Of a stretch of DNA of 64,000 nucleotides, positions 10,272 to 22,415 are shown one piece after another. The notes under the pieces are model-generated. The model saw only the letters and a program-made list of their open reading frames with translations. It was not told the origin of the DNA and did no database searches. Position 1 is the stretch's first letter. Each line of letters begins with the position of its first letter. Origin of the DNA: Diphasiastrum complanatum (taxonomy: Eukaryota > Streptophyta > Lycopodiopsida > Lycopodiales > Lycopodiaceae). The DNA lies in the NCBI GenBank assembly GCA_029204225.1, contig CM055092.1, positions 24,412,881 to 24,476,880 on the forward strand. Direction: 5' to 3'. The translations under genes were made by a program, and so were the position numbers.

Positions 10272-11399
10272 AAACTACTTCTATCCTTAGAATCTCTCTA
10301 AACATGAAAGAATTACAGTTCCTTTAACTTTCAATATTAACTAGGAGAATCATTATCCTTAGTCTGACTCTCATATCAAACAAGTACTTAGAGATAATCT
10401 CTACACTAGAGTACAACTCAGGTTTGAAAAGTACACTAAGTGATAAATTTTCCATCTGGGTTACATTCATCACAAGTTAGTAACATCACCTTCATGTAAA
10501 ACTTTACATGAGACACTAGGTAAAATAATCTAGCTTAAGAGATTAAAGTTAAAAAAATAATAAAATAATTATAGTTACGGTCTGAAATTATCCATAACTT
10601 TGACAAATAATTTATAAACTTTGAACTACAAATATCCTTAGAATCCAAATTCTAAGATATGATAATTAATTTATCTAGAATCTTTAGGAGAATCATTAAG
10701 ATGTAGAATAATCAAAACTCAACTCTGAGTATCCCATATACTCTTTTGAGTTAAATGCTCTTGTTTCTAGCACCAAATGCAAGAAAAATACTATATATTC
10801 ATCTTAATAGACTTGTCTGTCTTCTAAGATAACTGGAGATCCAATCAAATGAAGAACTGTACTCAAGCATCTGTAGACTATAAACTGTAGTAGAATAGCA
10901 TCCACTAGATAAATTCAATTCTCCACAAATAAAATATTTATTTTGTGACAATATATGTGAGATCCATAGGTTATGAAATAAAATATTGTAGCAGAGTGAT
11001 TAAAAAACATTGATTTGAATTCTTACTCGAATAATAAATCAAAAATTAATCATCACACTTAAGAGTCATTACAATTCATTATAATCCTCTGACAACAATT
11101 AAACATCTATTTATGATCCGTCAGCCATAAATATTTAGATTCGTATGATTCGTCAATCATAATTTTCTGGAATCCAAAACCATACTTAATCATTTACAAG
11201 ATACTGGAGGATATGTTCCACATAACTCAAAAAAAGTAGGAATCATTCCAAAATCTTTCCCAACAGGGAAAATACTAGAACTTAGGAACATTCGTGATTC
11301 TTTAACTAAAATGCGAGAAATTCAAGTTCTATAAACCATTGGTAATTAAAGACAAAAAGCATACCAAATGACAATCATTTTCAACTATAGGACTTCAGA
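10272..11399. other. No gene recognised
   Basis: AT-rich sequence without long frames or domain matches on either strand. It may be untranslated retroelement sequence, given the neighbours. Confidence 0.45.
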
Positions 11400-13161
11400 A
11401 GTGTCGCTTGTGATAACGTGCACTTTGCCAATTTGACTAAGGTTTTGTTCTTTCTCTCAACAAGACTATTTGACTGAGGTGAATATGAAGTAATGTATTG
11501 TTGCTCAATGTTGTTGGTAAGGCAGTACTCCTTGAGTTCGGTGGAGATGTATTTTCCTCCGTTATCGAATCTCAGTGCTTTGATTCATTTACCAATCTGA
11601 TTTTCTGCATGCTCTTTGAACTATCTAAACTTGATGAAAGCTTCTGACTTCTGTTTAATGAAATAAATAGTTGTTTTTCTAGAAAATTCGTCAGTAAAGG
11701 TAATGAAATATTTTGCATCTAGTAATGAAGGAGTTTGTATAGGTCCACATATATCTGTATGAACATGCAGCTATGACAGACAGGGAGATCGACTTTACCA
11801 GGAGGATAGTCAAGATCGAGTACTAGAGATTGTCTAGACATGTTTGAAACAGACGCATAATTCAAGTGTCCTAAGCAATGATGCCATAGTAATGCTTTAT
11901 TGACAAAAACAGAGGTTTTCAAAGCATGAATAGAATTAGAATAACAATGTGCCAATCTATATAAGTATCTATGCCTCTTGACAAGTGCAAGGATCTTATT
12001 GTTCCTATCGATGATTCTATATTGGTCAGATTCAAACTCCACCCTATGACCTAGATCTGTGATTCTACTTACAGATAACAAATTTGTAGATAGTTTAGGA
12101 ACATACAAGACTTTCGACAGTAGTTTGAATTGATCATGCTAGAATGTTAATCTTACAGTACCTTCACCTTCGATAGTGTGAGTGCTATCGTCACCCCAAG
12201 GCGTATAGGACTGGAAAATCTTATGATGATTGGTCATATATTGAGTAGCTCCGAAATCCAAAAACCACGAATCATTCCAATTCGCGTATTTGTCTTTGAC
12301 CATAAAAGCACCTTCGTCCATTTCAACTTGAGGAGATGTTGTAACTGTATTTGCTTGTTGATCATCTTGCTTGGCTGCATTCTTCGATTTGAGAATTCGG
12401 CAATTCTGAATCTCATGGTAATTGCGTTTGCAATACGTGCAAAACATCTTCTTCTTTGATGAATGTGGATTCAATGATTTTTCTTGACTTTGAGTTTGTT
12501 TCTGATTCGATGTAGACTGCTTGGAGCTTTTCTGCTTTTGTCATTTCGAGCCCTTGTTGACATACAGAACATGAGATGAAGAGGTAGACGAAGTGTCTTG
12601 ACTTCTTTGATTATCTTCTTGCAGCAACATAGTGATAACTCTGGTAAGAGTTAAATCTGAGTGTGTCATGATGATCATCACCCAGTTCTCATATGTAGAG
12701 GAAAATATTGAAAGCAATGTCATAGTCGTGTCTTGATCGTATATGACTAATCCGACAGCGGCCATCTGTTGCAAGAGATTTTTAAACTGGTTAATGTGAT
12801 TCTGAAGAGAATCATTATTCGACATCTTGAGTGTGAAGAATTTCCTTCGAAGATGTAACTTAGTAGTTACATCTCTCACATCATATAGTGATCTCAAGAT
12901 GTCCCAAACTTCTCTCAAAGTTTTGGCTTCAACTACATGGCCAATCTGAGTATCTGATATTTTGAAGATTATAAGCACAAATGCTTTACCATCCTTCGAT
13001 TTCGATTTTGAGTCGTCTGTGTCATCTTCATACTTCACTTCAATCTATGTAACAAAATCCCACAACTCATTGGCGATTAGCAAGGTCTTCAACTTAAATT
13101 TTCGTAAATGATAATTGGATCATTCAGCTTAAATAAGACCGGCTTTACTTTGAGAATCCAT
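11400..13161 (-). pseudogene. Copia B-1: Ty1/copia gag, protease and integrase start
   Basis: From right to left: a gag start MDSQSKAGLI (about 13161), gag core VWDILRSLYDVRDVTTKLHL and NNDSLQNHINQFKNLLQQMA (12541-13038), zinc knuckle CTYCKRNYHEIQNC (about 12440-12400) with intact CCHC, protease FLDFGATQYMT (about 12290-12255; Phe replaces Ser of DSGA), LSTNLLSVSRITDLGH, the pre-integrase HHCLGHLN block (about 11885-11860) and an integrase stretch LRFDNGGKY, then PQSNSLVERKNKTL (about 11575-11430). Homology stops near 11395, so the rest of pol is missing. In-frame stops occur in gag and before the integrase. Other copies of this family are at 20030-22119, 22125-22415, 26389-26490 and 54543-55924. 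Confidence 0.8.
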
Positions 13162-13308
13162 CTGGAACTTTAGACTGAGAAAGATGTTGTGGAAATCAAT
13201 CCTCTGATAACGAAACAAATTGATTCGAACTGAAGAATAATTTAATATCACGAAAGATATCAAGTGTAAGAGCTTATGCTCTGATAATTTAGGCCTTGAA
13301 GAATCAAT

Positions 13309-13320
13309 GCTCTCATACCA
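13309..13320 (-). promoter_or_regulatory. Degenerate copia primer binding site (B-1)
   Basis: The minus strand reads TGGTATGAGAGC, one base from the tRNA-iMet complement, 3 nt after the LTR end TTTTCCA. Confidence 0.75.
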
Positions 13321-13323
13321 TAT

Positions 13324-14309
13324 TGGAAAAAGGTGTGTGAAAGATAGTTTGAACTCAAAAAGAATTCGAATAAGATAGGTCCAACTCGAAAAGAAACAAA
13401 CTCGAACAAAAGGATTTGAACAACAAGAATTAAAACTTATCGTGCGCAACAGAATGAACTATCGTTCTCTTTCTTCATGCATGACTACACCTATCAATTT
13501 CGAACAAAACAATAGTGATAAAAATCACGTTCAATCTTATAGTAACTAACTTTGAAATTATTAGTACTACAGTGATTACGTAGCCAAACATTAAGCATCA
13601 AATTATCAGACAAATAATCTGTCACGAACCATTAGCCAAATAATTACTCGCGAATCATTAGACAAATAATTAGTCGTGAAGAACTACAGAAATGCATACA
13701 TTCTGAGCCGAAGTTGAACGCAATAAGAAGATAATATTGATTCAGTTTGGAAGTGAAACATATGTAAATGAGTACAAGTTGCGAAACGAAGCCACGTACT
13801 CTAAGCTATCTCTGAATGACTAAAATATAAGTCTGAATTAAGCGTAACTACTAATAAGCAGTAAGCGCAATAGCAATCTCTAATCAACTCTAAAGAATTG
13901 AGCTAGAATGCTCGAGTGTACAAGTTCAAAGGCTTGAGAGAAAGAGACTATTCAATACTTGATCATAAGATGTTGATCATGTTCTGATGTTTTTTTTATA
14001 CTTAATTATGTTGAAATATGAATAGCTATTTATACTAAGCAATTAGGTCGTCAAAAGCGTTCATCCAGTTAGTGTGCTAACATCCATCCAGTTAGGACTT
14101 CTCAGAAACTACTTGTTGATGAATTAATGCAAGTCAGTGGTTTTGGTCACAAATAGTCAGTCTACATAAATGAACGTGAACTGTCATTGTGAGCCATTTC
14201 GGGTAGTTATGTAGTCTATTTAAAAACACGAAAAAAACTGCAGGTCTGGATAAAAGTTGGACGAAGATTAAAATGTCGATTAGTCGATTACTGAGAGAAT
14301 AATCCAACA
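13324..14309 (-). repeat. 5' LTR of copia B-1
   Basis: On the minus strand it runs from TGTTGGATTA at 14309 to TTTTCCA at 13324 (986 bp). It is followed by a 3-nt spacer, the PBS, a leader and the B-1 gag, so it is a 5' LTR. It aligns with the LTR at 20948-22119 over shared blocks such as the direct-repeat-like ATTAGxCAAATAATTAxTCG series at about 13620-13680. Confidence 0.75.
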
Positions 14310-14949
14310 CTCATTTCTCCAATTCATCCCTCAAGTGTCACAGTGTTTGTTTTTCATTTTCATGTTGTGTCTGATATGTGTTCACGAGCTAACCAATGTT
14401 AGAGGACATGGCATGGACCAAACATATGACTAGAGATCCCAAAGTGACAACATTGTTCCATCGGGATGCACTAGCTGCACTCGATGACAGAGAGAGACAA
14501 GGGAGTCGAAGAAGGAGTAGGAGTCACAGCCACAGTAGAAGTGGCAACCCAAGAGGCATGCAGGACGATCAGGCCACTCAGCTTTGATCTGAGAAAGAAA
14601 TGTTCCAGTGCCAGTAGGGCAACAAGAGTAGGAGCAGCAGCTGCAGCAACAACAACAAAAAAAAAACAAAGAATCCCTTCATCGACGCCAACCTAATGGG
14701 AGGACATTAATGGCATTCCTAGACCAGGAGCTTGCGACATCAGGTCCATTGCCGAGTTTCAATGATGCCTTCTTTGACCCATTTCGACCAGCAACGACAA
14801 TGAATACAACAGAATTAAACATATCAGGTGACATTCCACCCATCGTGTAACCTCCAAGTCAGAGGATGGTGATGGGTCCCATGATGTCATTGTTGGTGGG
14901 CGGTTCTGATGAGGGCACTCCGGTCTCATAGCCAACGCCTTTTAGAGCA
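14310..14949. other. Short Arg/Ser-rich open frame, otherwise unassigned
   Basis: A 63-codon frame at 14396-14587 (+) begins MLEDMAWTKHMTRDPKV and contains GSRRRSRSHSHSRSG. An RS-like tail of this kind occurs in many nuclear proteins and does not identify a family. Several stops follow. It sits between the B-1 LTR and a copia RT fragment. Confidence 0.3.
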
Positions 14950-16110
14950 TCAAATGTATTTTCATCAACTACACTACTTCAGATCAAGCCTACAAGTTGT
15001 TCGATCCTATCGAGTCAAAGATATTCGTTAGCCGAGATGTCGTCTTCATCGAAGATCAGTTTATCGACCTCAAGGAAAAGGAAAAGCCCATATAGTTGAC
15101 TCTTCAATTTCATCCGACACATTGAACTTCCTAGTTCCTCACTCGACTATTCCCATCCAAGTCTAAGCTCATCTACTTTTGACGAACAACATATCAATGA
15201 TGAATCCGAAGATGATGATGTTGCAGTTCAGCAACTACAACATGATAAAACTGATCAACTTTCTGTATTTCCCAAAAGATCATCAAAAACCTAGCAGACC
15301 ACCTATCAGGTATATTGATGAGTCTATAGCCTATCTTGTTCAAGAGCTGACTATTGTCAAAGAGGCACTCAGTCAGCCCAATTATGATCTCTGGAAAGAA
15401 GCTATGGATAAAGGGTATTAATCTCTTATCAAAAATTAGACATGGGCACTTGTCGAATTACCTGCTAGCAGAAACGTAGTTGATTGCAAATGGATTTTCA
15501 AAGTCAAGTACAAAATAGACGGAAGCATCGACAGAAGGAAAGCTCGACTTGTCAACAGAGGATTTTCTCACGTATACAATGTCGATTACATTGAGACTTT
15601 CAGTCCAGCAGTCAAGCATTCTTCTATTCGACTTTTATTATCATTTGCTGCTGTAGCAGATTTGGAAACATATCAAATGGATGTACAGACAGCATATCTC
15701 AATGGAGTTAACGAAGAAGACATTTATACGGTGCAACCTGAACGTTATATTATCGAGGGTAAACACAATCATGTGTGTAAATCCATAAGGCACTTTATGG
15801 CTTGAAGCAATCTGCTCAAACATGGTTTCAAATGATCAATACTTTCTTTATTGATCATGACTACACACCAAGCTTCTTCATATTAGAATGTTTACTTCAA
15901 GACAATGTAGCAGTCTTTTATCATTATCACTTTGTACGTAGACCATACATTGCTCTTCGGCAACAATATCGTTTTGATAGAAGAAGCTAAGACAATGCTA
16001 TCCTCGGAATTCGACATGACCAATTTGGGCGAAGCTCATTTCTACCTTGGTATTCAAATTTACAAAGATAGAAATCGAAAGTTGATCTACATTACTCAAC
16101 AATAAAAAAT
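14950..16110 (+). pseudogene. Ty1/copia SH3-like and reverse transcriptase fragment with altered catalytic motif
   Basis: The frame shows the post-integrase domain AYKLFDPIESKIFVSRDVVF (about 14985-15045). The RT starts after EAMDKGY and continues TWALVELPASRNVVDCKWIF, GSIDRRKARLVNRGF, YIETFSPAVKHSSIRLLLSF, QMDVQTAYLNG, then EFDMTNLGEAHFYLGIQIY. The catalytic YVDD reads YVDH (15935-15946), so the second Asp is lost. There are stops at about 15419 and 15435 and frameshifts near 15785 and 15930. Homology ends near 16105 at an inverted junction with an RNase H fragment. Confidence 0.75.
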
Positions 16111-16119
16111 GTGACACTG

Positions 16120-16440
16120 TGATTTTACACGAGATTTCATCTGACAAAAAATGCAAAAAAGGAGACACTACATTTTTCAATGGGATTCTTGACATGCGAA
16201 AAAGGAGACACTATAAACTTCAAACTTAGTTCTACACAGAATCTTCTGTGTGACTCCAAACTTAATACTTTAGTAAAAACATCTGCTGTTATATCTTGCG
16301 TTCTACTGTACTACAATCTGACCTCTTCATTGAGAACTTTGCTTCTAACGAGATGATACTTCAATTCAATGTGTTTACTCTTGGAATGAAATCTAGGGTT
16401 GGTTGATAAAGCGATGGCACTTTGATTATCACAAAATATG
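16120..16440 (-). pseudogene. Ty1/copia RNase H C-terminal fragment, inverted
   Basis: The minus strand reads [20 protein letters not shown], then [20 protein letters not shown] and DITADVFTKVLS. This is the C-terminal end of copia RNase H, where the usual motifs are DNQSAI, HIE and ADIFTK. One stop lies inside. It is opposite in orientation to the RT fragment immediately to its left. Confidence 0.75.
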
Positions 16441-17737
16441 AGCTATCTGATGTGATAGGGGTGAAATGTCAACAAGAATTGGTGCAACAAAATATAGTAG
16501 ATTTGAAACTAGTTGAGTCTAATAACTTGATGAGCCATGTTGGGTGATAAGAAAAAAAATAACACAATAGGCATCAAATTTTGGCTTTCCCAAATGACAC
16601 GCAACAAATTTAATCTATTTGGATGGAATCCCTCAAAGTTGATCATTCTATGAGGAGCCTCAAGTGAGAATTGCCAAAATGGGGCTTTTTAGATTGATAG
16701 ACATAAAGTTTGAGCTATCTCATGTGATTCTGGTCAATTACGATCATTCAATGGGCTATGTCAAGTGATAGGAACCAAAATAGAGTTGTTTCACATTTCA
16801 ATATCAAATTCAAGTTACTTGAATTTCCCAAACTCATGCTTTTGAAGATTTTGATGATTTAAAAAAAATGACAATTGAGTATTAATTATGTTTTGATTTG
16901 ATACAAGACAAGTAGATGATTTGATATCGTTGTTTCCAACTTATATAGGAGATTAAAAATAATCTAAGTTACTCAAAAGTGTCTCACCACTATCATAACG
17001 ACACTTGCTTAGTTTCCTAAATAGTTAAAAGAAATTATACTTCTATTTCATAGTTTGCTTGCATGTGCTTCTTTTCTTCGTGAATTAGACAAGGTTATTT
17101 TGTTCAAGCAAATTGACATTGGTGAGGTATTTGGATGTTTTAGTGATAAAGATAATTGTAAATCCTGCTAAATTTGTGTGTGCATCAATCTTAACTGTAT
17201 TTTTTGATAAGTGTATTTTTGTCATTATCACATGCATAAATAAGATTTAACATTCTTGTTAAAAACATTGCAAATAAAATTTAATCGTTGATTAGCGAAT
17301 ATGTCTTCTGCTGAGGAAATGTCTCGCAACAGGTATATTTATTTAATGTACAATAGATATTATGTAGCTAACATTTTGATTTGCAACATTGTGTATTGAA
17401 TATAACTTCTTCTTTTTTTCTACGATTGTTTAAAGCATGATCCCTCCATGAGATAACAAAAATTTAAAGAAGATGCAATATTATTACAAAATGAAATCAT
17501 GAAAAAGGGCACAAATTTTGGAGCAAAGACTTAGTGGAACGTCATCGTCATCAAGTTCTGGTTGCCAGCCTGGACTCAAATCGTAGGTACTATATATTTA
17601 TTTGCTTAAAACTTAAGACTATTTATACACATATGAATTAGCTTGTAACATGAAGCTAATCATTCTTGTAACTGTAAACTGAAATTATTCTTTAAAAAAA
17701 CTCTATTTATAACACGAATTGGATTTGATTCTTTTAG
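16441..17737. other. No gene recognised
   Basis: AT-rich. The phrase GAGCTATCTxATGTGAT occurs twice (about 16440 and 16705), so part of this may be an old repeat. A short frame MSSAEEMSRNR followed by a donor-like gtatat at about 17291-17330 could be an upstream exon of CACTA-3, but this is not supported further. Confidence 0.4.
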
Positions 17738-19140
17738 GTTTTACAACTTCTAGATATCACGCGTGTCTCATTTGTGGACCAAATATTAATCCTCGACACT
17801 CACGTCATTTTAAAAAGTTGTATATGAAAATGATTGCAAGTACTTGCATGATGAAAATCATCCATTTAGTAATGCTCATATAAGAGGCTTTGGAGGAACA
17901 TCAGAAACAAGAATGCCTCCAAAGAGAATGTCCATGGCAAATTGGCACACACTTTTCATACCATTGATTGGATTGAAAGCCAATCAATGGTATGAAAAGA
18001 CTGTCCATTTTCAATGTTTACCATATTGGAATAACCTTTTGATAAATCACTTGTTTAATCCTATGCACATATTCAAAAATGTGGGTGAATCAATATGGAA
18101 ACACTTGGTGGTATTTTTGCCAGACATGATGTACAAGAATCAGAAAACAAAAAAAAGAGTATTGGCCAAAATTAAGTATTGATGGAAATACCTATACTAT
18201 TCCAAGTGCCCATTGGATTTTTACAAAAGAAGAGTATAAGTACGTTACGGTTAGTCATTTGCAAGATGAGAACACCAACAAGTTTTGCTCATTCACTACG
18301 AACATCATTTATAGCTGAAGGAAAACTCCATGGTCTAAAATCTCATGATTGGTTGAAGATGGTCGAGTACATATTTCCAATGTGCATTCGTGGTTGTCTA
18401 GCTGATCAACTTCATGATGCCATTTACAAATTAGCATCCGTTGTCAAGTACTTACATTTTTTTGTTCACATTGATATCTTATGAAATTACGTGTTTTTTT
18501 TCTAATACAAGTTTGATAAAATTATATGAACATACTAAAATCTAGTTATACTACAAACATGATGTAGATGGATGTGTCGTAAGGAGATTCGTGAGATAGA
18601 CATGCAAACAAAACATGAAGATATGGTGGAGGCTGTATATATGCTTGAGAGTGATTTTCAAACTTCTATCCTAGACATATAGGTGCATCTGCTTGTGCAC
18701 TTGGTCCAAAAAGTTGGTATTGCCGGTCCTGTGCACTCAAGGTATAATACACATGATTTTGATTTTAGTGGTTTCAACAAATGTATTGTAATTCTGTTTG
18801 GAATTAATAATAGAATGCTCTCATTGTGTTGAAATTTTCTATGAATGCATAGCACATCTTGTTTTAATCAACAATTACAGTTTGCTAATCAACGATTGCA
18901 ATGTCCAAATCAACAATTGACACACTAGTGCTGAAAACAATGCACTCAAGAATGCTATGTCAGAGTTGAATGCTACTGTCACTACTCTTTGGGGATCAAA
19001 CCAAGAAATGTTAGAATCCATGGAAAAGTTGCAATCTGAGAGTTTAAAATTTGTTGTTGATATAAAAGTTATCAATAAGGCAATGATGAAGAGAAAAAAA
19101 AAGAGTACCGATGAAAAATATTGATGACTTATCTACACAT
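17738..19140 (+). mobile_element. CACTA-3: inverted near-copy of CACTA-1
   Basis: Starts at a conserved acceptor and reads FTTSRYHACLICGPNINPRH, NWHTLFIPLIGLKANQWYEK, NPMHIFKNVGESIWKHLV (about 18058-18111), GLKSHDWLKMVEYIFPMCIR (about 18333-18392) and the LVHLVQKVGIAGPVHSR block (about 18691-18741). These are tnp2 and DUF4218 motifs of CACTA transposases. A further stretch at about 18930-19110, SELNATVTTLWGSNQEMLES then MEKLQSESLKFVVDIK, looks like a coiled coil near the C-terminus. Frameshifts and stops break the gene. It matches CACTA-1 closely over about 1.1 kb but in opposite orientation. Confidence 0.75.
17952..17999. repeat. Perfect hairpin with 20-bp arms inside CACTA-3
   Basis: Same palindrome as at 915-962: 20-bp arms and an 8-nt loop. 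Confidence 0.85.
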
Positions 19141-20029
19141 AGCGGCAATAAAAAAAAAAGAATTCGAACATTCAAGTATGTTGTCATATAAATTGTTTAT
19201 TTGATTTGTATATGTCATTTAAGTTTGATTTTCACTTGATAACTTGGATTATTTATTTATCAAATATAATTTGAGTTTCATATGTTTGTTGCAGATCATG
19301 TTTGGTGGCAAATAACTATTTAACAGATCGTTCATGCATTGGATCATCTTTAAGTCATGTTTTACCAAGAAAGTCATCAAAGGAAATGATTAAAAAATGC
19401 TCGGTTTGAATAAATGAAAAATGAAATTGTAGAGACTGTTTTGATTAAGGTTCCATCATATTTGGATGCGAATGTGATATAAGGTGCATGTGATGTATCT
19501 GGAATTAGCAGTAATGCTTATTTTATTTTTTTCAGAATAGTTAAATAAGCTTTTTTCCAAGTGACGGCGAAGAAAATTTATCTTCTGCGTCCATATCGGG
19601 TAAAATTAGCTAGAAATTTTTATAATGATGGAATGTTCAAAGTAGTTCACCAACCACTTCATATAACTGAATTATACAAATCAGAATATGGTGAGCTCAA
19701 TTACAACAATTGTAATAATATTTTCCTTGATATTAAAAATATTCTAAAATACATTATTCGATTCTATAAACTAGACAAACATCAAATAAATGGAAAGATC
19801 ATTACTGTAATAAAATTGTATGAATCTGAAATCATCAAGGGTCAGAAGTTGGAACGAGTGAGTGTCACTTTCATGAACAAAATTTCAGTTACAAATGATC
19901 AAACGTTTAGTGTTCATTCGGAAAATCACATATGGTGGTTGCAGCTTTTCAGGTATACATTTCAATTTTCATTTAGAATATCTTTATTACCAATTCATAC
20001 CTTGCCAGTTTTTATTGACATGTCATGCA
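19141..20029. other. Unassigned sequence with one unrecognised ORF
   Basis: A plus-strand frame of 162 codons (19561-20049) begins MTAKKIYLLRPYRVKLARNF and is rich in Ile, Lys and Asn. I recognise no domain, and its 3' end overlaps antisense copia B-2 gag, so the real end is earlier if it is a gene at all. It may be downstream sequence of CACTA-3. Confidence 0.25.
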
Positions 20030-20087
20030 TACAACTCCTTAGCCATTAGCATGGCTCTCATCTTAAATTTCCACATATGGTAATTGG

Positions 20088-20738
20088 TGTGAGAGATTTC
20101 AACTAGTTTAGTCTAGTTTAGTCATATTTTGGTAGATTGTCAATAAGAGGCCAAAACTCATTTTTGACTTAGAGATAAAATTTTTGAAGTTATATTAGTT
20201 TAAAATACATTCAATAAACACTTTTTGAAAGTGTGGGAAAGTGGGTAGTCGAGTTTGAGAGAGATTCAAATTTGAACTTTGGGTACATTGAATCTAGACC
20301 CAAAAATATTAGGGTTTACAATTTGGAGGGAAAGCCAAGTGGCCAATTAGGGTTTGGACACTCTATAAAAGGATGTAACTCGTGGAGAGACACATCTTCT
20401 CTCTTCTCTCTCTCATTTCATCATTATACATGGTTCTCTTTGGGTTCTACTACTCATTGGTGCACTCTCATGATGTTATCTTGCAATTCTATGTGTAGAA
20501 GACCATATTGTTATTTTTGGTTCCACATGTGTGAAATACATTAGGGTATTGTAATTGTATGGACAACATCCATATTTTATGTTTTGGTTCATGTTTGATC
20601 AGCATCTCCTAGAGTTTGCATCTCATTTTATATGTAGATGCTGATTTTTCTACATTGGCAGGATTGTTGGTTTGCTCCTTATTGTAACCAAAGATCAGGG
20701 ACATGGATTGGATCTTGAATGATCTGAAATCCTTCACA
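20088..20738 (+). repeat. Solo LTR of copia family A with 5-bp target-site duplication
   Basis: Starts TGTGAGAG and ends CTTCACA, flanked on both sides by ATTGG (20083-20087 and 20739-20743). A TATA box TATAAAAG lies at 20364-20371, so transcription would start a few tens of bases later. No PBS, PPT or internal sequence is attached, so it is a solo LTR left by LTR-LTR recombination. It interrupts the gag of copia B-2, which shows the order of insertion. It aligns with the LTR at 53969-54542. Confidence 0.88.
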
Positions 20739-20947
20739 ATTGGCTCCATCAACTTGTCCATGATAGGACTAGCTCTCTTTTGGGAATCCATGTGGAAGAT
20801 TAGTCTAGGTAATAGGAATAACTATCAATGACTTAAGTACAAAAATCTGGTGCTAAATTATAGAACAAGAAGACAATTACTCTATCAGCTAGTAGAATAT
20901 TGTTTATATGAAAGCTTACCAAGCTATAGAAAGTCTTGATACCATTT

Positions 20948-22119
20948 TGGAAAGAGAGGTGAATTGAAAGATAACTTGAAAAGAAACGAACACGAAAAGA
21001 AGCAAACTCGAAAAGAAACGAACTCGAATGGAAAATGTTCATGTGCAGCGGAATAAGCTATCTCACTCTTTTCTCAAGCATGATTATGTCTATAAGTCTC
21101 AAACAGAACATTAGTGATAGAAATCGCGTTCGATCTGATTATGTAGCCAAACATTAAGCATCAAAACATCAGACAGATAATTTGTTGTGAACAGCTAGAC
21201 AAATTATTAGTCGTGAAGATCTAGACTAATAATAATTTGCGAAGAGCAGATAACTAGATTAAGTAATTAGAAAGCCAGACAGAACGTAGAAAAGCATTGC
21301 AATGTTGACACAAATCTGAATGCAACAAAAAATAGAGCTGTAATCAGATTAATTATTATGAAATATACATGTCAATAATGTAGGTGAGGACAAAACAATA
21401 GCGAACATAATTGCGTGCTTCACAGATCTAATCACACAATCTGTAAAGGTGATGAATCTATTATTGACAATACATCTAGAAGAAAATAATCAATGCGTGA
21501 AAGTATCTACGATGTCTATCTCTGATTATCAGTGATGTTTCGTTCACTCTTCTGTTCTATTTTGATGTCTTACTAATGCGGTTCATTGAATAAGGAGATG
21601 GTATTCAATATATACATAATTTTTACAGGTGTGTACATGAAGAAGGTACAAAACTGGTTGTGCTGTCTATGGGAGATCAACGTCAGTGGCTGCTGTCATT
21701 GTCAAATTTGATTGCACAGTCCATGGGATGAGTGTGAGGAGGCCGCGACGTCGGCCTTTGCTAGAATTAACGTTGATGAAAATGCGAAAAATGCAACATT
21801 CTGACAAATGTCTTAAAAATTGATTTGCAAGATACCTTCGCTTTTCTATAAGGGCACCTTTGGCATTTGTAGGAAATCTTTGGCATTTGTAGGACAGTGT
21901 CATCTTGTTTGCCTGTCATAAATCACGTGTTAAAACACAGTGTCGTCTTTTTCGCCTATGAAAATTCCTGAGTAAAAATACAAACAGTCGCATTTTTTGC
22001 ATGTCTTATTTTACATGTAAATATGTAGACTATTGTGTGACAACACAAGTAAAATACGATAGTATGAATAGAGGCAGATTAACATAGGATTTTGGAGGGT
22101 AAAGGAGATAAATCCAACA
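20948..22119 (-). repeat. 5' LTR of copia B-2
   Basis: Runs from TGTTGGATTT (22119, minus strand) to CTCTTTCCA (20948), 1172 bp, then 3 nt, then the PBS. It is the same family as 13324-14309, with shared CGAACTCGAAAAGAAAC and GTAGCCAAACATTAAGCATC blocks. Confidence 0.75.
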
Positions 22120-22124
22120 GATCA

Positions 22125-22415
22125 TATCGACACACTCAGATTTAACTCTTACTAGAGTTATCACTATGTTGCTGCAAGAAGACAATAGAAGAAGTCAAGA
22201 CACATCGTCTACTTCCTCCTCTCAGACACTATATGTCAACAAAGGCTCTAAGCGACAGAAGTAGAAAAGCTCCAAGAAGGCTACAATGAATCAGAAGCCG
22301 ACTCAAAGTCAAGAACAATCATCGAATTCACAGTCGAAGAAGAAGATATTTTTCAAGTATTGCAAGTGCAATAACCATGAAATCAAGGATTGCCGAATTT
22401 TCCAAGTGAACACAT
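22125..22415 (+). pseudogene. Copia B gag C-terminal fragment
   Basis: Reads THSDLTLTRVITMLLQEDN, QDTSSTSSSQTLYVNKGSKR, a TAG, then a degenerate zinc knuckle CKCNNHEIKDC ending in CRIFQVNT. It parallels B-1 gag. It is oriented opposite to the adjacent LTR and ends exactly where the tandem array begins. Confidence 0.8.

Larger units (their letters stand above)
20030..22119 (-). mobile_element. Copia B-2: 5' LTR, PBS and start of gag, split by a solo LTR
   Basis: On the minus strand: LTR (22119-20948), PBS TGGTATCAAGAC (20944-20933), a leader, then the gag start MDSQKRASPIMDKLMEP (20791-20741). The gag then resumes on the other side of the inserted LTR (20088-20738) as NYHMWKFKMRAMLMAKELYA (20087-20030), matching the NYHLRKFKLKTLLIANELWD stretch of B-1. 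Homology ends near 20030, so most of the element is gone. Confidence 0.8.

Noticed and set aside
12178-12459. Plus-strand ORF of 93 codons
   Set aside because: It is a shadow antisense to the copia B-1 zinc knuckle and protease.
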